A stretch of 64,000 bases of DNA, from NCBI GenBank assembly GCA_964019335.1, contig OZ025663.1, positions 651,726 to 715,725 on the forward strand, in the 5' to 3' direction. Below are positions 1 through 10,078 of this stretch, piece by piece (position 1 is the first letter of the stretch; each line of letters starts with the position of its first letter). The stretch comes from Diplonema japonicum (taxonomy: Eukaryota > Euglenozoa > Diplonemea > Diplonemida > Diplonemidae). The position numbers were made by a program, and so were the translations under genes. Below the pieces are notes generated by a model that worked only from the letters and a program-made list of their open reading frames with translations, did not search any database and was not told the DNA's origin.

Positions 1-73
1 GCACCTCAGCAAAGAGCCGCTCGAGACGCTAATACAAACCGCGCAGAACGCTGAAATCGTTGAACTGAAATAG
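1..73 (+). CDS. 3' end of an unidentified gene (partial)
   Basis: An open frame enters from the left edge (first full codon at 2) and ends at TAG 71-73, followed directly by a second TAG. The 23 visible residues are acidic and Leu-rich and end in V-E-L-K, compatible with a coiled-coil tail. It shares strand with every other gene here. Too short to identify; it could also be chance reading. Confidence 0.4.
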   Translation, partial: HLSKEPLETLIQTAQNAEIVELK

Positions 74-261
74 TAGATAAGTGAGGTGGAGGGGTGAGGA
101 GACGTGGGGGGTCTTTCCCCCGCGTGCACAAGCAGATTTAAGCATCGACACTTTTTTTTTTTTTTTTTTAATTGAAGAAAAACCGGAAGAAAAAATAAGA
201 AAGAAAATAAATAGATTAGCTAGTACTCACTAATGCACCCACCTTCAGGAGGGATGCCACA

Positions 262-2161
262 ATGACTTCGCAGCTGCAGCAGGAACGCGATGAGCTGCGC
301 GAGGAGGTCGCCCGGCTAGTGGCGAGCAATGAGGAGCTCTCGAAGGAGCTGGATGAGATCACAAAGACAGTCGTGCGCATGCAGGTTGCTGGCCAGCAGC
401 AGGACACAGGAGACAAGAAGAAGTCGCGCTTCGACAGACTCGTCGACCGTGTAAAGGATTCGAAGGACGTCGCTGAACTACAGGCAGAGAACGAGGTCCT
501 CAGTGCACAGATCGTGTTGCACAAGAGCGAAGCGACCAGGCTGCACGCTATGGAGCAGAACACAACGCACTTGCAAGCCTTCATCCGCGACACTCAACTG
601 GAGTTGAACAAGAAAACCGAAGAGCTTAAGGAATTGCATGCGAACCCCGACTCCCTGCTGGGCATTGTAACCAATGAGCGCGACGAGCTCCGCAGTGAGA
701 TGGCCGCCCTGCAGCAAAGCATGAAAGACATGGAGGCTGACAATGCGAAGAAGATGCAAGAAATGCAAACACAGCACGAGGAGAACCTGACACTCGACAG
801 GCGGATGCAGTCACGGAACATGAATGTGCGTGACTCGAAGGTATCGCAAATGAAGGAAACCAACGAAGCGCTCACAGCAAAGCTGGAGATCACCAAAAAG
901 AAGCTGGACGAGGAGGTAGCAAGGAGTGAGGCACGTCACAAAGACCTGCAGCAGAAGGTCCTCGACTGCGCGGCATGGAAGGACCAGTGCGAACACATGG
1001 GGTCGCAGCTCATCAAGCATGAGGACACGGAGAACAACGCAAGAAATTTAAGTGAGACGCTTGTTGACCTGGAGGAGCAAACCAGAATAGAGAAAGAAGG
1101 AAGGAAAAAAGCAGAGATGCAAGTAAGCGATATGCGAGCACAGATGGAACGGCTGAGCAGCGCGCTAGCGGAGCACCAGCTGCAACACGATGAGGTGGAG
1201 AACCTGCGGAAGAGTGTCAAGACGCAGACAGCGGCTGTGGCGTCGCTGAAGGAGGAGCTAAGGATGGGGGAGGACACCATGAAGAACAACCAGTTGGGGT
1301 ATGACAACATGAAGAAGGATTTGCATGCTGCTTTGAAGGTGGTTGCGGAGAGGGATGCTCTACTGGAAACCCTGCAGCAGCACGGCAAGGCTGAGGCAGA
1401 GACCGCTATGCGTGGCATCGTGAGCGAGGCTGTCAATGCCGCCATCATGCAAAGCGAGTGGTGCACAGAGCTAGAGGAACGGAGGGAAGAGGTCAGGCAG
1501 CTTGGGGTGGAATTGGCAGCTACACGGCAGAAGATAATCGATGTCAAAGGCGAACACAAAATAGGAGTATGCACAACCCACCTTCACACGTACCACCCAC
1601 CAGACACGGAAAAAGGACAACTTAATCAAAGAGCTGCAAGCGTCTCTCCGGAACACCTCGCACAACAATCTAGACGAGATATCACAATGCACGCCTGAGA
1701 GAAGAGGAAGCCACCTGTTGCTCCCGTCGCCTTCTGCTTCTTCGTTCCAAGACCCCATGTCACTCTCTGTGAATTCGGGTCAGGATGTCACATTGCTACA
1801 AAAGGAAGAAACAGCGTTGATCCACCGCGTGGCAGCGCTGAAGGAGGCCAACTGGAAGCTTGAAGAGGAAAAAAGGAACAAGCTGGTTACGATTAAATAC
1901 CTGCAAGAGGATAATGAGAAGAAGAGCACCATTATTAACCACTGGCTGTCCGGCCCTGCTGCAGAGATGCTACTCAAGAACAAATCAAAGCTCAGCACTC
2001 CATCGAAGGGGGGCACCTGGCTTTCAGCAATCGTCCCAGGCAGCACAGGGAGTACCGGGGCTTCTAGTACCTCTATGCAATCTTTGATCCAGGACACTTT
2101 GGCTGAGAATATAAAACTGCATAAAAAGATCGAGACCATGGAGAAGCGGCTCAAGGGATAG
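262..2161 (+). CDS. long coiled-coil protein, CCDC186-like C-terminus
   Basis: Two exons, 262-1566 and 1604-2161, joined across a 37-nt intron (GTATGC...CCAG, phase 0) give 620 residues. Almost all of it is heptad-rich coiled coil. The last ~140 residues resemble the C-terminal part of CCDC186-type proteins: a short helix starting K-E-E-T-A-L-I, a segment with I-I-N-H-W-L, a Gly/Ser-rich stretch, then a terminal helix with D-T-L-A-E-N-I-K-L. CCDC186 relatives act with EARP/Golgi vesicle machinery; that role is inferred. The start is the first in-frame ATG; CAG ends 13 nt before it. A three-codon upstream ORF (ATG at 254) overlaps the start as ATGA. Without the splice, the first frame runs into an unrelated tail. 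Confidence 0.75.
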
Positions 2162-3291
2162 GGGGATGGGAAGGGGGGGGGGGGGGGGGGAGTATTCATT
2201 TGTTTTTGTTTTTTTTGTTTTTTTTTTTGGGGCATTTAAAACAGTCAGTAAGTCTTCTTCGAAATTTCTAAAGAGAAAAAGGGGGCGGGAATTTTTAAAG
2301 AAGAAAGAAGAAAGCATGTTTATCTGTATGATATAATTTTGGTATACTGTAAATCTTTTCTGGGCTTCCCGTGGAGGCGGGGGGGGAGAAAAAAAGAGAG
2401 AGGGGGGAGCATAAGTTCCGTCGGGACAAGAAAACCTTTTTTCAGGACACCTTTTTTCAGAGGCAAGCGTTTTTTCTTTTTTGTTTTTTTTTTTGTTTTG
2501 TTATTGCTTCGCTCTGCAGCTTCAGTTTCTTTTCCATTTTTTTTTCTTTCCGGAAGAAGATAATAAGAGGTTTTTATAGGAGTTTTCTTTTTTTTTTTTT
2601 TTTTTTGAAAAGTCAATATGTCTGCTTGTGGGGTCTTTTCCCTGATAAAAAGAAAAAGGGAACAAAGAAAAAAGAAAAAGAAAAACGAAAAATGAGGGGG
2701 GTATTCCAGATTTGTAAAATGTGTCCGATGCTGTTTTCTCCAATAGGCAATTCCCAATTAAAAATAGAGTAAAGAGAGAAAGAAAAAAAAAAAGATAAGG
2801 AAGAGCTGTTAAAAAAGACAGCCCCCCCCCTCCCTCCCCCCACATTTCTTTTCTTTTCTTTTGTTACTTTCCCCATTCCCTCCCTCCGATAACCCCCCTC
2901 TCTTTCGAAGAAAAGGGGGGGAAGAGAAAACGGAGTAAATTATAATGAGAGAAGGGGTTTTTTCAAAAGGAAGGATATTCATGCACAAAAAGAAGGAAAG
3001 AAGATACGCTTGTACCCTCAGTACCAACAGAAGAAGTACTTGTCCTAACATGCTGCAGAAGAGAGTGCTTACACCTCCCTGAGAACCGACGTGACAGCCG
3101 ACAGGCGAGAGCCGTCTGTGCTGGACAGCACACTGCAATTGTAGACCGAGTTTTTTCTTCTTTTTTTTTCTCTATTCTTTTTTTTCTTTCTTTCTTTTTT
3201 TTTTTTTTTATGTTGTCTTGATAATATCTCAAATCTCTGGGTCTCTGTCCCGTCCCCGCCTTTTTTTTTCTTCTTTTTTTGAGTCGGAAGG

Positions 3292-3330
<39 letters not shown>

Positions 3331-3349
3331 AGAGAGAAAAGAAAAAACA
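2162..3349. other. gene-free homopolymer-rich spacer
   Basis: About 1.2 kb without a supportable gene. It holds G18 (2173-2190), many T8-T18 and A runs, and A36 (3292-3327) just before the glutaredoxin start. A short mixed-composition island at about 3060-3150 contains a small perfect hairpin (GTGCTG-GA-CAGCAC) and could be a small RNA, but nothing identifies it. The Lys- or Phe-rich frames here come from homopolymers. Confidence 0.6.
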
Positions 3350-3979
3350 ATGACAGTATCAGTTGTGGACTCGCGCCAGACGTTTGAAGAGTTGCTGAAA
3401 GAGACCCCTAATGCGTGTGTGCATTTCGCGGCAGATTGGTGTGAGCCGAGCAAGGCTCTGCACAATGAGATGAACACGTGGAGCTACCCCAAGGTGAGAT
3501 TGGTTACGGCGATGGCAGAGAAGATGGAAGATGTGTGTGAAGAGATGGGGGTTGAAACGGTTCCTTACATCGTGTTTTTCAAGGACGGGAAAAAGGTGGA
3601 AGCAGTTACAGGGGCGAAGGTAGACACCCTCAAGGGGAAGCTCGAAAGCCTGTATGAGACCTCTGAGGTCATCGACATTGAGAAGCGCATGAAAGGCCTG
3701 ATCAACCGTTCAAAGATCATGCTCTTCATGAAGGGCTGCCCCAGCGCTCCGCGATGCGGGTTCTCTCGCACTATCATTGACATCCTCCAAGAGGAGGGCC
3801 TCCCTTTCGACACCTTCGATATCCTTACAGACGAGGCCATCCGTCAGGGGCTCAAGGAATACTCGAAGTGGCCCACTTTCCCCCAGCTCTATGTCGATGG
3901 TGACCTCGTAGGCGGCCTTGACATCATCAAGGAGCTCAAGGAAAACGACGAGCTACGTGATGCACTTGAAGGCAACTGA
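3350..3979 (+). CDS. GLRX3: PICOT-type monothiol glutaredoxin (thioredoxin-like + Grx domains)
   Basis: 209 residues. The N-terminal ~105 residues are a thioredoxin-like domain whose active site reads W30-C-E-P-S, so only one Cys remains, as usual in Grx3/PICOT. The C-terminal domain (about 112-209) is a monothiol glutaredoxin with C136-G-F-S, and G-G-L-D near the end for glutathione contact. Family members bind a glutathione-ligated [2Fe-2S] cluster and work in cytosolic/nuclear iron-sulfur trafficking. The ATG at 3350 starts the Trx domain; upstream in-frame codons are poly-Lys from the A36 run. No intron. It is one of five genes without a clear CAG before the start; a purine-rich leader is there instead. 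Confidence 0.93.
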   Translation: MTVSVVDSRQTFEELLKETPNACVHFAADWCEPSKALHNEMNTWSYPKVRLVTAMAEKMEDVCEEMGVETVPYIVFFKDGKKVEAVTGAKVDTLKGKLESLYETSEVIDIEKRMKGLINRSKIMLFMKGCPSAPRCGFSRTIIDILQEEGLPFDTFDILTDEAIRQGLKEYSKWPTFPQLYVDGDLVGGLDIIKELKENDELRDALEGN

Positions 3980-4209
3980 TCTCCCCCCCCTTTTTTTTCT
4001 TCATAGTGTTTTTTTCTTGCCCCTTCCCCTTTTTTTTTTCTCAGTTTTTTCCTCTTCTTTTTTCTCCCTTTCAAGGGCCGTACCCCACCAGGGGGAGAAG
4101 AAAAAAGGTTGTTTTTTTTTTTCTTCTTTTCTTTTTCTTGGTTTTTTTTTTTTTTCCATCTAAGCCGCGGCCTCGTGATGGCAGCATTGATATCGGTAAG
4201 GTATTACAC

Positions 4210-7059
4210 ATGGAGGTCGAGGAGAGCAGGCAGCGTGGGGTGGTCGAGGCTGAACAAATGTTCGCCAGAGTAGGGATCCTTGCGGAGTGGCAGACGGTGT
4301 GGGAGAAGAGGTGTCGGGAGAAGGACAACTCGAGCACGGGGAGTGATATCATGAAGCACAGGACCGAAACAGGCGTTCGTGAGGGAGGAGGGTTGGGCGA
4401 GGCGTTCATCACGGTGAGCTCGACAGGGCTACACAACTCCGTCTTCACACGCATTGGTGTGGAGTCCCCGTCAGCGAGGGCTTTCATCAAGCACAGCACC
4501 ATCGCTACGCGGCTCGACACCTCGCACCACGTAGCTGTAACGAACGGGAACATCGTCACCTCGTCGACGCTGATAGGCACTCAGGAGCTAGAGGGGCGGA
4601 GCAGAATTCTAGTCGAAGAGTTACAGCAGCGTGACTTTACTTTTCATCTCCTACAAGCATACCCCCCTACAGTGCTGGCCGTGGAAGGCACTGCTTCGCT
4701 GCGCTCGTTGCTGCACACGAAGCTAGTCGAGATGGAATGGGTGATGCTGAGGTGCCACAAACAGTTCGGATTCATCCTTTTGAACGAACATGAGGCCCTG
4801 CACCCACACTCACACGACAGCAGCTACGAAAGAGTGCGGACTATCAAACAGTGGGACGAAGACGCCCAAGAGTGCCACAACAAAGTGCTCAGCTGGGTGC
4901 TGAGTACAGTACAGATATGTAGCGCCTTAGAAAGCGGCAGGCGGCACACCCTGATGGCCAGCTTGGCTCATCGAACTGAAGGACACCGCATTGCATCGAA
5001 AGAAGCTGTGCGCAGGGCGACCCTCGAGGTGGAGCAGGGTCACTGTTTCGCTGATCTCGAGCGCTACTCTTGGCAGTCATTTGAAGGTCTGCAGTGCATC
5101 GTCGAGTTTAGGAAACAGGCCTTGAAGTCACGCATGCAAATTGTACAGCAAGAGACTACCATTCGCAACAGTTGCTATGCAGTCTGCACAGCCATCGTTG
5201 CCACGTTGGTCCCCTGTGCTGACGGTGTCCTGCTGCAGCATGCAGAAGCTGTTCGCCGTTCGTACCTTCAGCACAAGTCACGCATCACTATTTCGCATGC
5301 CCTTGTGAGAGGCACAAGGAGCCACCACACGGCACTGCTATCTTCGTATGCCGCACCACTTCTGGCGGTCAGGATGCAACACGAAGAATACGTGAGCTAC
5401 TCAAACATGCTGATGGCGGTGTCGGGAGTCCAGCACAACGCATCTACTAGGACACTGGCAGAAGCAGAGGAGAGGGAATGGAAGGGAACCATGAAAGAAG
5501 AAAATAATGCAAGACGGAGATGCAGGGCGCTGGTTGCTGCACGGCGTGACTTCGAGGACTTCATGATGCGGGAGGCACTGCGGAGATGTCAGGCAGCGGT
5601 AGAAAGAGAGAGCGAGAGGATCAGAGAGGCTTCGGAAGAGGCCCTGAGGGAAGCTATCCAGCAGAAGGAGCGGAGGGAACGTAGAGTGCAAGTTGTCGTG
5701 TTTCTTGAGAATCTAGCTCGCCGCAAAAGACTCGCAGCTGGACGCGTCCCATCACCACCCCCAGCACCAGCGCGTCCCCGACCTTTGAGTTGTTCACTCC
5801 CAACGAGAAGTTCCTCTGTGCCCCCACAGCGATCTATCCTCTTTGCAGAACATCGAAATGAAATGATGCAAGAGTTCAGAGCAGAGCTGGCGAAAGTTAG
5901 CACCTGCTACCAGGGAATGCATGACAGCATCCAGCAAGCGAAGCAAGACTGCTTCTGGGAAGATGCACAACGGAAGCTTGAGAAAGAATGGATGATGGGC
6001 GCCCCTATGCGGAAGGCGGTGATGAACCAGGAGGTGTGTTGTCGCAAGAGGATTGCAAACGACTCCGTCTCGCAGTACAGGGTCATGTACACACAACACG
6101 ACTACGAGCTTGCTCAGATTCACCCACCGCGCAGGATGATTAACGAGATGGTCGCAGCCTCACTGGCCAAGCCGCTCCCTGTGCAGGAGCCTTCTCCTGT
6201 CGATGCCAAGATCTGCGGTATGCTGTCGGTCCGCCGTAAGAATCGGTGCCCTCCGCCTCGCCCCGGTTTAGTACGCAGTCTACGCTCAAGGCCACAGAGG
6301 GAGATTCCCTCTGCTTTTGACAGTCTTTGGAAAGACCTTGAGTGGGCGCAGACCCTCAGCACAATATCCCGCTCGTGCAACAACGATGAGCAAAAAGCGC
6401 GCGGTGACATCCTGGAGTCAGAAGCGACCGACCGCCGGCTGGTGACCATGGTAAGGGAGAAAACGTTTGCACTGCTGACGACAGTCAGGGGGCTCAAGCG
6501 AGGGTCGCGGGTATACTCTTCAGCGTTACACCCGAGAAGGCTTTGCAGCGAGGAAGTGGATGTGTTCGTGTGCGAGGAGATCGTGATGCGAATCAGAGTG
6601 GAGAAGGAGTGGGCAGGACTGATAGGTGTGATGGGCAGTACCGAGAGGGAGGAACGACAAAAAGTTGAAGTGGCGGAACGCGAAAGGAGTGTAAAGAAAC
6701 GGCTAGGGAAGTGGTGCAAAGATGAGGAAATGCGTGAACGACGGCGGCGGCACATCATAGCACGATTGAACTCAGCAGCCCTGGCCATCCAAAGGGCTTG
6801 GTTCAGGTACCGTGTCAGACACCGCGCCACGTCGACCATATGGACCCTAGCACGGTCGGAGGCAGCACTCCGACACCGCATCAGCGAGGCACACAACTTC
6901 TCTTTCACATCCCTCTGTCTACACCTCGACACCCTTGCACGCGGCACCCGCCAACGCGAAACTCTCTTCAAAGCAGAATGGGTGGCGCGCAACCACAACC
7001 TCGACCTTGAGGCACGTTCCCGTGCCGTTCTTGTTTTCAGCCGTTTCCTTAAGCCTTAA
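4210..7059 (+). CDS. large helical protein with C-terminal IQ motif
   Basis: 949 residues if started at ATG 4210; upstream codons in frame are Phe/Arg-rich translation of T tracts. Mostly charged helix with His/Arg/Glu-rich segments, a Pro-rich hinge (about residues 512-530) and one clear IQ motif near residue 858 (A-I-Q-R-A-W-F-R-Y-R), the binding site for calmodulin-like EF-hand proteins. No other domain recognised; cytoskeletal or flagellar function is a guess. A 54-nt stretch (6218-6271) starts GTATG, ends TTTAG, is a multiple of three and has no stop; it may be a retained or hidden intron, so the length could be 931. Another ATG (4177) lies out of frame upstream, so the 5' end is uncertain. 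Confidence 0.75.
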   Translation: MEVEESRQRGVVEAEQMFARVGILAEWQTVWEKRCREKDNSSTGSDIMKHRTETGVREGGGLGEAFITVSSTGLHNSVFTRIGVESPSARAFIKHSTIATRLDTSHHVAVTNGNIVTSSTLIGTQELEGRSRILVEELQQRDFTFHLLQAYPPTVLAVEGTASLRSLLHTKLVEMEWVMLRCHKQFGFILLNEHEALHPHSHDSSYERVRTIKQWDEDAQECHNKVLSWVLSTVQICSALESGRRHTLMASLAHRTEGHRIASKEAVRRATLEVEQGHCFADLERYSWQSFEGLQCIVEFRKQALKSRMQIVQQETTIRNSCYAVCTAIVATLVPCADGVLLQHAEAVRRSYLQHKSRITISHALVRGTRSHHTALLSSYAAPLLAVRMQHEEYVSYSNMLMAVSGVQHNASTRTLAEAEEREWKGTMKEENNARRRCRALVAARRDFEDFMMREALRRCQAAVERESERIREASEEALREAIQQKERRERRVQVVVFLENLARRKRLAAGRVPSPPPAPARPRPLSCSLPTRSSSVPPQRSILFAEHRNEMMQEFRAELAKVSTCYQGMHDSIQQAKQDCFWEDAQRKLEKEWMMGAPMRKAVMNQEVCCRKRIANDSVSQYRVMYTQHDYELAQIHPPRRMINEMVAASLAKPLPVQEPSPVDAKICGMLSVRRKNRCPPPRPGLVRSLRSRPQREIPSAFDSLWKDLEWAQTLSTISRSCNNDEQKARGDILESEATDRRLVTMVREKTFALLTTVRGLKRGSRVYSSALHPRRLCSEEVDVFVCEEIVMRIRVEKEWAGLIGVMGSTEREERQKVEVAERERSVKKRLGKWCKDEEMRERRRRHIIARLNSAALAIQRAWFRYRVRHRATSTIWTLARSEAALRHRISEAHNFSFTSLCLHLDTLARGTRQRETLFKAEWVARNHNLDLEARSRAVLVFSRFLKP

Positions 7060-7125
7060 GAATTATTTAATTGCGCCTTTTAAGCTGCCTCAAGCACTCA
7101 CAACAGGTTAACATGCAAGTGTAAC

Positions 7126-7761
7126 ATGGACCGCAGGACCCTGTCCCCAACCAGAAAGCCCTCTGCAGTAAACTATGCAAGGCTCATGTACGGTAAGGAA
7201 AGGCAGCAGCCGTCTGCTTATTTGATACCAGTTTCCAGAAGGAAAGCAGCAGTGTTTGAGAAGAAGAAACCGCCACCGTGCTGGACTGGCGGAGATGTGT
7301 GCGTGTGTGGGGGTGCTGAGAGGTGTTGGCATAGAAGACAAGTCAGAATTGTGAAAACACCGACGGTGTTCGTGAATACCGAAATGCAGACGAGTGAGGC
7401 TGGTGACGACCAGGGCAGCGTTGTGAGCGAGGCACCGCTTAGCCACGTGTCTCTGGTGAGCAACAGGTCAGAGGGCATACAGGTTCCGTCTAAAGCAGGC
7501 TCTGAAGTGATCACAATGCACTCGTCCGTGCACACAGCTCAGCCGCAGCCACGTGACGATGCAGAAGTACAGAGGCTGCGGGACCTTCTTGCACACCGCA
7601 ATTCACAATACGCCCATCTACTCAACAGCATGCATGCCCCTGCCCCCACGATACAGCCACTGCCGCTGTCACAACCAATGCCACTCCAGACAGTCAACAA
7701 CCCCTGGCTCCACCCCCTGTCCCTCAGCAGGGACTACGTTGACCTGGTGGACCAGCGATAA
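7126..7761 (+). CDS. hypothetical protein, basic N-terminus, Pro-rich C-terminus
   Basis: 211 residues, no recognised domain. The first ~60 residues are basic with several R-K pairs, followed by a small Cys cluster (C-V-C-G-G-x4-C), a Ser/Glu-rich middle, a short helix around residues 150-165 and a Pro/Leu-rich tail. It begins 66 nt after the IQ-motif gene stops and ends 79 nt before the methyltransferase. CAG ends 19 nt upstream of the ATG, and a three-codon upstream ORF (ATG at 7113) lies between. Position and reading length support it as real; function unknown. Confidence 0.6.
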   Translation: MDRRTLSPTRKPSAVNYARLMYGKERQQPSAYLIPVSRRKAAVFEKKKPPPCWTGGDVCVCGGAERCWHRRQVRIVKTPTVFVNTEMQTSEAGDDQGSVVSEAPLSHVSLVSNRSEGIQVPSKAGSEVITMHSSVHTAQPQPRDDAEVQRLRDLLAHRNSQYAHLLNSMHAPAPTIQPLPLSQPMPLQTVNNPWLHPLSLSRDYVDLVDQR

Positions 7762-7840
7762 CCTTTGTAAATCTAGATCTTGTTTTTTTTTTATTAATAA
7801 TTCTTCGTTGGAAATCAACTCATCCCATTTAGATTACACA

Positions 7841-9112
7841 ATGGGCCTGCACAATGCCCTACAGAGCAGCAGGAGCAACCTAAAGGTGGAAGGCAAGGTG
7901 ATTAACGTGCAGAGGTCGAGGGACGAAAAGGGACACAGGGACTTGGTTGCAACAGTAGAAGGGGACGAGAAGGTGTACAAGAACGTAATCGATGTAAGGT
8001 TCAGAAAGGAGTGGGCGGATGCATGCGTCACGTTGGAAGAAGGCGACGAGGTGGCAGTTGAGAACTTCACGATCGAGACGACGCACTTGCTGAACAAGCC
8101 GTTTGAAGTTCTTGTAACGGACTGCTCGGAGGTGGTTATCCGCCGTGTGGAGACGAAGAGGATCACAGCAGCTAACGTAGACACAGCGCACTTCAACGGG
8201 ACACAGCAACACAAAGAGCCCCACAACCCCGCATCGATCGTTGCATGTGCACACAATCAATTCTCTAAGATAGGCAGACACTACGACACCATTCATGGCA
8301 ACCGGCATCTGACGGACGCAGTGTCCTTCATGCTCTCGATCATTACCAGGGAGGGCAGGTGGAACGTGCTAGACCTGGGGTGCGGCACTGGGCTGTATCT
8401 CTTCTTCTTGAGATACTACGGTCTGAAGATGACCGGCGTCGACATCAGCACAGAGCTTCTCGACATAGCAAGGGAAAAGCTGAGGTTCCAGCTCGAGACA
8501 GAGCCCTCATGTAAATATGAGACAGTGCTCTTGCAGGGAGAGGCAACAGGCTTTGAAGTGAAAAAGGACGAAGAGAAGGAGGACGAAGGGAAGGAAGGGT
8601 GGAAGGGGTACGAGAGCTTCGATTGCGCACTGTGCATTGATGTGCTGGAGTACATGCCAGGACTGGAGGAAGTGAGGTTGGCACTCAGGAGATTGTGGTA
8701 CCACTTGGAGGAAGGGGGTTTGCTTATTGCCAATGTGCCCAACGTGCACATTATAAAGAGCGAGCACACACAAAACTACAGGCGGATACCAATTGAGAAG
8801 CGTGCGGTGATCTCTTCCATCGGCACAGACGAGGGGATCTTGGATTACATCACACGTACCTTTGCGCCAACAGCAGACGGCACGTACAAGGTGCACCACA
8901 ATGGGCACGCAGTGCAGGCCACCGACACAGGGTCCCGGTACTTCACGTCTTTTGAGGAAACGACGACGCATCTTATGATCAGCGGCAGTGCCTTTGAGAG
9001 CATCCTCAAAGAGGAAAGGTTTGTTGTAGAGGCCATGTATGGGGACATGGTGGGCGGGGAGTACCAGCCCAGGGTGAGCAAGACCAGGCTGTACATCCTG
9101 AAGCGGCACTGA
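7841..9112 (+). CDS. OB-like domain fused to class I SAM-dependent methyltransferase
   Basis: 423 residues. The methyltransferase core starts near residue 165: motif I is V-L-D-L-G-C-G-T-G, followed by the acidic end of strand 2 in T-G-V-D-I-S, and a motif IV-like A-L-C-I-D-V-L-E-Y. A charged insertion (E/K-rich, about residues 240-260) interrupts the fold. The first ~105 residues are beta-rich with a G-D-E-V-A-V-E-N-F pattern typical of OB-like nucleic-acid-binding folds; this is inferred from pattern only. The substrate cannot be told. Start: ATG 7841, with TTTAG ending 8 nt before; the frame remains open far upstream, but those codons overlap the previous gene and have no acceptor. Confidence 0.8.
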   Translation: MGLHNALQSSRSNLKVEGKVINVQRSRDEKGHRDLVATVEGDEKVYKNVIDVRFRKEWADACVTLEEGDEVAVENFTIETTHLLNKPFEVLVTDCSEVVIRRVETKRITAANVDTAHFNGTQQHKEPHNPASIVACAHNQFSKIGRHYDTIHGNRHLTDAVSFMLSIITREGRWNVLDLGCGTGLYLFFLRYYGLKMTGVDISTELLDIAREKLRFQLETEPSCKYETVLLQGEATGFEVKKDEEKEDEGKEGWKGYESFDCALCIDVLEYMPGLEEVRLALRRLWYHLEEGGLLIANVPNVHIIKSEHTQNYRRIPIEKRAVISSIGTDEGILDYITRTFAPTADGTYKVHHNGHAVQATDTGSRYFTSFEETTTHLMISGSAFESILKEERFVVEAMYGDMVGGEYQPRVSKTRLYILKRH

Positions 9113-9201
9113 CACGTCTTTACAGGCTTAACATAAGGTAATATTGTCTTTGTATTGTGTTGCGGTTACTCGAGGATATCACCCTATTTTCAGGAGTTAA
9201 A

Positions 9202-9468
9202 ATGATAGGCCGCAGGGTGCTGCCGATGTTGACCCGCCAGATGGGTGGGCTGCGTGGACAGGCGTTTGTGACTGTGCCTTCCACAGTGTCGAGGGGCTCC
9301 TTCGTGACCCAGTCACGTGCTTATGGAGACAATGTCAGCATGCCCCTCGCTGAACTTGACGACGCCTGCAGTGCTGCTGTTTTGAGTGTGTTGGAGAGCC
9401 TCTCCTTCGCTATCCTGAACACCCCAAGCTTTAGAGGTCTTTCTTTGCGTGCGTCATTTTTGTTTTAA
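9202..9468 (+). CDS. small protein with organelle-targeting-like N-terminus (twin 1)
   Basis: 88 residues. The first 42 residues are Arg-rich, hydroxylated, almost free of acid and end S-R-A-Y-G, which looks like a mitochondrial presequence with an R-2/R-3 type cleavage site. They match the next gene (9806-10078) at 36 of 42 positions. After that the two proteins differ: here a short acidic helix, then a Ser/Leu/Phe tail. TTTTCAG ends 8 nt before ATG. No homologue recognised. The tail may be misread if an unseen intron exists. Confidence 0.6.
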   Translation: MIGRRVLPMLTRQMGGLRGQAFVTVPSTVSRGSFVTQSRAYGDNVSMPLAELDDACSAAVLSVLESLSFAILNTPSFRGLSLRASFLF

Positions 9469-9805
9469 CAATATTATTGTCGAGACTAAAAACTAGTTGA
9501 TGGCAGCGTAATGAGCTATTTTATTAGGTAAGATTCCGCTCGTGCGCACAAATGGGAATTTCTTTTTTTCAAACGGTGGTCGTTATGCTAATACTCCCTC
9601 CCAATTGTAATGATCTCCTTTTTTTTTTATTATAATCCCGCTGAGCCAGGCATTCCTTTTTAATTTTTGCGGGGGGGGGGGGGGGGGGGGGGGTGACCAC
9701 AAAAGGTTTTTTCTCTTTTTTTTTTTGGGACAAGGTTTTTTTTTCTTCTTTTTTTATGGAAGGTTTCAAGGACAACACCCAGGAAAGGGGGGGCAGATTA
9801 ACCAA
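9469..9805. other. spacer between the twin genes with G23 run
   Basis: About 340 nt holding a run of 23 G (9671-9693) flanked by T tracts. The sequence does not resemble the spacer before twin 1, so the duplication, where visible, is confined to the coding start. No gene or RNA seen. Confidence 0.5.
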
Positions 9806-10078
9806 ATGATAGGCCGCAGGGTGCTGCCGATGATGACCCGCCCCATGGGCGGGCTGTGTGGACAGGTGTTCGTCACGGTGCCAATGACAGTCTCGAGGGG
9901 TACCTTTGTGACCCAGTCGCGTGCTTACGGAGAGTCTCTCACTCCTGCTTCTGTGGTGGACATGGAGGCTGTGCTGGGCTTGGACGCTGATATGGTTGCT
10001 TCTGTTCTGACAACCATGACAAGCATGTCTCCAACATGTGCTCTATTCTCCCCTTGCAACACTGACCAGCGAGCGTAG
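9806..10078 (+). CDS. small protein with organelle-targeting-like N-terminus (twin 2)
   Basis: 90 residues, paralogue of the protein at 9202-9468. The N-terminal 42 residues are nearly identical (36/42, changes mostly conservative), again ending S-R-A-Y-G. The remainder is different: a short acidic amphipathic stretch (M-E-A-V-L-G-L-D-A-D-M-V) then Thr/Ser/Met-rich sequence. GGCAG ends 9 nt before the start codon. Probably imported into the mitochondrion or a related organelle, judged only from the presequence; mature function unknown. Confidence 0.6.
   Translation: MIGRRVLPMMTRPMGGLCGQVFVTVPMTVSRGTFVTQSRAYGESLTPASVVDMEAVLGLDADMVASVLTTMTSMSPTCALFSPCNTDQRA

Noticed and set aside
2320-2876. 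Several Lys- or Phe-rich frames on both strands
   Set aside because: Direct translation of A/T homopolymers; similar artefacts occur at 13483-13994, 32324-32992, 40102-40534 and 54870-55132.
6218-6271. 54-nt frame-keeping intron in the IQ-motif gene
   Set aside because: GTATG and TTTAG are present but both readings are plausible protein and there is no family to compare with; left as exon.
6120-6998. 292-codon minus-strand frame (and a 212-codon one at 936-1574)
   Set aside because: Arg/Ser-rich shadows of the well-supported + strand genes; no domain and no acceptor.
9202-10078. Twin genes as acyl carrier proteins or ATP synthase subunits
   Set aside because: No phosphopantetheine D-S-L motif and no membrane helix; only the presequence-like part is supported.
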